From positions 36,001 through 100,000 of the forward strand of contig NW_027330893.1 in the NCBI RefSeq assembly GCF_022965805.1: 64,000 bases of DNA, read 5' to 3'. This stretch comes from Primulina eburnea (taxonomy: Eukaryota > Streptophyta > Magnoliopsida > Lamiales > Gesneriaceae). Of the stretch, positions 61,358 to 64,000 are shown in pieces. Under the pieces are notes generated by a model that made no database searches, was not told the DNA's origin, and was given only the letters and a program-made list of their open reading frames with translations. The stretch's first letter is position 1. Every line of letters starts with the position of its first letter. Position numbers and translations under genes: made by a program.

Positions 61358-61604
61358 TGAATCTTGACACGAACCCCGTGTGCAGGTCCGTGTACTGGTC
61401 CGTCCAGACTCGGTAAGCAACACCAATGTTTGAACGACTTTCCGTTGGCCTCCAATCGTACTCCCATGCATCGCGACCTCTTCAGGCTTACTCATGACTC
61501 CTTGTAGCGCCTCCTTGAATCTCTTTAGTCGACCCCTCGTGATTGGTCCCTCCGGCAACTGCAAAGGATCCCATGTTTTCCTTGGGACGTCCACGTTCGC
61601 ATCA
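61358..61604 (-). repeat. Inverted third LTR, internally deleted
   Basis: Read on the minus strand, 61604 to about 61374 equals the first 231 bp of the LTR (from TGATGCGAAC). The next 14-16 bases equal the last bases of the LTR (TCGTGTCAAGATTCA). About 670 bp between are missing. Both breakpoints share CGTGTC/GACACG, so a microhomology deletion is likely. Its outer end, GTTCGCATCA, directly abuts the right TTAAC target duplication. It keeps the 12 bp that the 3' LTR has lost. Confidence 0.9.
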
Positions 61605-64000
61605 TTAACATTGCGACGAGAAACAATAGTCCTAGGCATGCCATGCAACCTAGCGACTTCTCTAAAGAACAAATCCGTAATGTTTGAAGCATCATCGGTT
61701 TTATGACAAGCTATAAAATGTGCCATATTAGAGAATCTATCCACAACAACCCCAAAATAAAGTCCATAGAAATGTCAATCCAAGTTCTTTTTAAGAATAG
61801 CACGCAAAAGTGTTCCCAAAGTTCTATTGACAACTTCAGTTTGTCCAGCCGTTTGAGGATGACAAGTAGTAGAAAACAACAATTTTGTGCCAAGTTTAGC
61901 CCATAAATTATTCCAAAAGTAACTCAAAAATCTAACATTGCGACGAGAAACAATAGTCCTAGGAATGCCATACAACCTAGCGACTTCTCTAAAGAACAAA
62001 TCCGCAATGTTTGAAGCATCATCGGTTTTATGACAAGCTATAAAATGTGCCATAATAGAGAATCTATCCACAACAACCCCAAAATAAAGTCTAGAGAAAT
62101 GTCAATCCAAGTTCTTTTTAAGAATAGCACGCACAAGTGTTCCCAAAGTTCTATTGACAACTTCAGTTTGTCCATCCGTTTGAGGATGACAAGTAGTAGA
62201 AAACAACAATTTTGTGGCAAGTTTAGCCCATAAATTATTCCAAAAGTAACTCAAAAATTTAACATTGCGACGAGAAACAATAATCCTAGGCATGCCATGC
62301 AACCTAGCGACTTCTCTAAAGAACAAATCTGGAATGTTTGAAGCATCATCGGTTTCATGACAAGCTATAAAATGTGCCATCTTAGAGAATCTATCCACAA
62401 CTACAAAAATAGAATCCCTCCTCTTCTTAGGCCTAGGCAACTCCAAAATAAAGTCCAGAGAAATGTCAATCCAAGTTCTTTTTAAGAATAGCACGCAAAA
62501 GTGTTCCCAAAGTTCTATTGACAACTTCAGTTTGTCCATCCGTTTGAGGATGACAAGTAGTAGAAAACAACAATTTTGTGCCAAGTTCAGCCCATAAAGT
62601 CTTCCAAAAGTAACTCAAGATTTTAACATCGCGACCAGAAACAATAGTCCTAGGCATGCCAAGCAACCTAGCGACTTCTCTAAAGAACAAATCCGCAATG
62701 TTTGAAGCATCATCGGTTTTATGACAAGCTATAAAATGTTCCCAAAGTTATATTGACAACTTCAGTTTGTCCATCTGTTTGAGGATGACAAGTAGTAGAA
62801 AACAACAATTTTGTGCCAAGTTCAGCCCATAAAGTCTTCCAAAAGTAACTCAAGAATTTAACATCGCGACCAGAAACAATAGTCCTAGGCATGCCAAGCA
62901 ACCTAGCGACTTCTCTAAAGAACAAATCCGCAATGTTTGAAGCATCATCGGTTTTTTGACAAGCTATAAAATGTGCCATCTTAGAGAATCTATCCACAAC
63001 AACAAAAATAGAATACATCCCCTTCTTAGTCCTAGGCAACCCCAAAATAAAGTCCATAGAAATGTCAATCCAAGTTCTTTTTAAGAATAGCACGGAAAAG
63101 TGTTCCCAAAGTTCTATTGACAACTTCAGTTTGTCCATCCGTTTGAGGATGACAAGTAGTAGAAAACAACAATTTTGTACCAGGTTTAGCCCATAAATTA
63201 TTCCAAAAGTAACTCAAAAATTTAACATTGCGACGAGAAACAATAGTCCTAGGCATGCCATGCAACCTAGCGACTTCTCTAAAGAACAAATCCGCAATGT
63301 TTGAAGCATCATCGGTTTTATGACAAGCTATAAAATGTGCCATCTTAGAGAATCTATCCACAACAACCCCAAAATAAAGTCCATAGAAATGTCAATCCAA
63401 GTTCTTTTTAAGAATAGCACGCAAAAGTGTTCCCAAAGTTATATTGACAACTTCAGTTTGTCCATCCGTTTGAGGATGACAAGTAGTAGAAAACAACAAT
63501 TTTGTGCCAAGTTTAGCCCATAAATTATTCCAAAAGTAACTCAAAAATTTAACATTGCGACGAGAAACAATAGTCCTAGGCATGCCATGCAACCTAGCGA
63601 CTTCTCTAAAGAACAAATCCGGAATGTTTGAAGCATCATCGGTTTCATTACAAGCTATAAAATGTGCCATCTTAGATAATCTATCCACAACTACAAAAAT
63701 AGAATCCCTCCTCTTCTTAGGCCTAGGCAACTCCAAAATAAAGTACAGAGAAATGTCAATCCAAGTTCTTTTTAAGAATAGCACGCAAAAGTGTTCCCAA
63801 ATTTCTATTGACAACTTCAGTTTGTCCATCTGTTTGAGGATGACAAGTAGTAGAAAACAACAATTTTGTGCCAAGTTTAGCCCATAAATTATTCCAAAAG
63901 TAACTCAAAAATTTAACATTGCGACGAGAAACAATAGTCCTTGGCATTCCATGCAACCTAGCGACTTCTCTAAAGAACAAATCCGTAATGTTTGAAGCAT
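61605..64000 (-). repeat. Continuation of the integrase-core satellite array
   Basis: The first 5 bases are the right target duplication, then the interrupted monomer resumes (ATTGCGACGAG). Seven to eight monomers follow, with 364-, 327- and 235-bp classes (anchors 61775, 62102, 62466, 63065, 63392 and 63756; a 235-bp unit near 62740). Private variants are frequent. The array runs off the right edge, so its true size exceeds 50 kb. Confidence 0.95.

Noticed and set aside
61328..61744. 138-codon minus-strand frame fusing integrase core to the LTR-encoded pol tail
   Set aside because: The fusion arises where the inverted LTR piece abuts the interrupted monomer and happens to be in frame; nothing suggests expression.

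Overview
The window is plant nuclear DNA, very probably from a eudicot, with no host gene that I can recognise. Everything legible is Ty3/gypsy LTR-retrotransposon sequence or a tandem satellite derived from one. Both elements have PBSs resembling the plant initiator tRNA-Met type, plant-type gag and pol domains, and TG...CA LTR ends. No species can be named from the sequence alone.

Layout. (1) 1-5941, minus strand: the 5' part of a Tekay/Del-like chromovirus. It has a 1450-bp 5' LTR (4492-5941), a PBS, a leader and gag-protease-RT (1661-4243). One frameshift separates these from an otherwise open RNase H-integrase frame that runs off the left edge. (2) 5942-6023: a short non-repetitive spacer. 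(3) 6024-54312 and 61605-64000: one large satellite array of about 140 plus 7-8 monomers. The monomer, 364 bp in its basic form, is exactly the catalytic core of a Ty3/gypsy integrase (equivalent to pol residues about 622-742 of the element in item 4), repeated head to tail with integrase sense on the minus strand. Length variants of 327 and 235 bp arose by microhomology deletions. The monomers are organised in nested higher-order repeats of 13.6/11.7 kb, 5.56 kb, 2.88 kb and 2.47 kb. (4) 54313-61604: a young insertion in one array monomer, flanked by a perfect 5-bp target duplication (TTAAC). It holds a full-length, apparently intact CRM-like element on the plus strand (LTRs 54313-55224 and 60451-61350; gag-protease 55860-57722; pol 57701-60832). 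A 7-bp spacer and an inverted, internally deleted third LTR (61358-61604) follow, so both outer ends of the insertion are U3 ends.

How the parts relate. The CRM-like element and the satellite come from related retrotransposons: monomers match its integrase core strongly at protein level and roughly 80% at DNA level by eye. CRM elements are known to favour centromeres. A CRM-like element nested in a homogenised satellite that is itself made from a CRM-like integrase suggests a centromeric or pericentromeric location and a satellite born from a retrotransposon coding domain. All monomers I could read lack the second catalytic aspartate, so the array is not a set of functional integrase genes. 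The centromere link is inference; the sequence origin of the satellite is directly visible.
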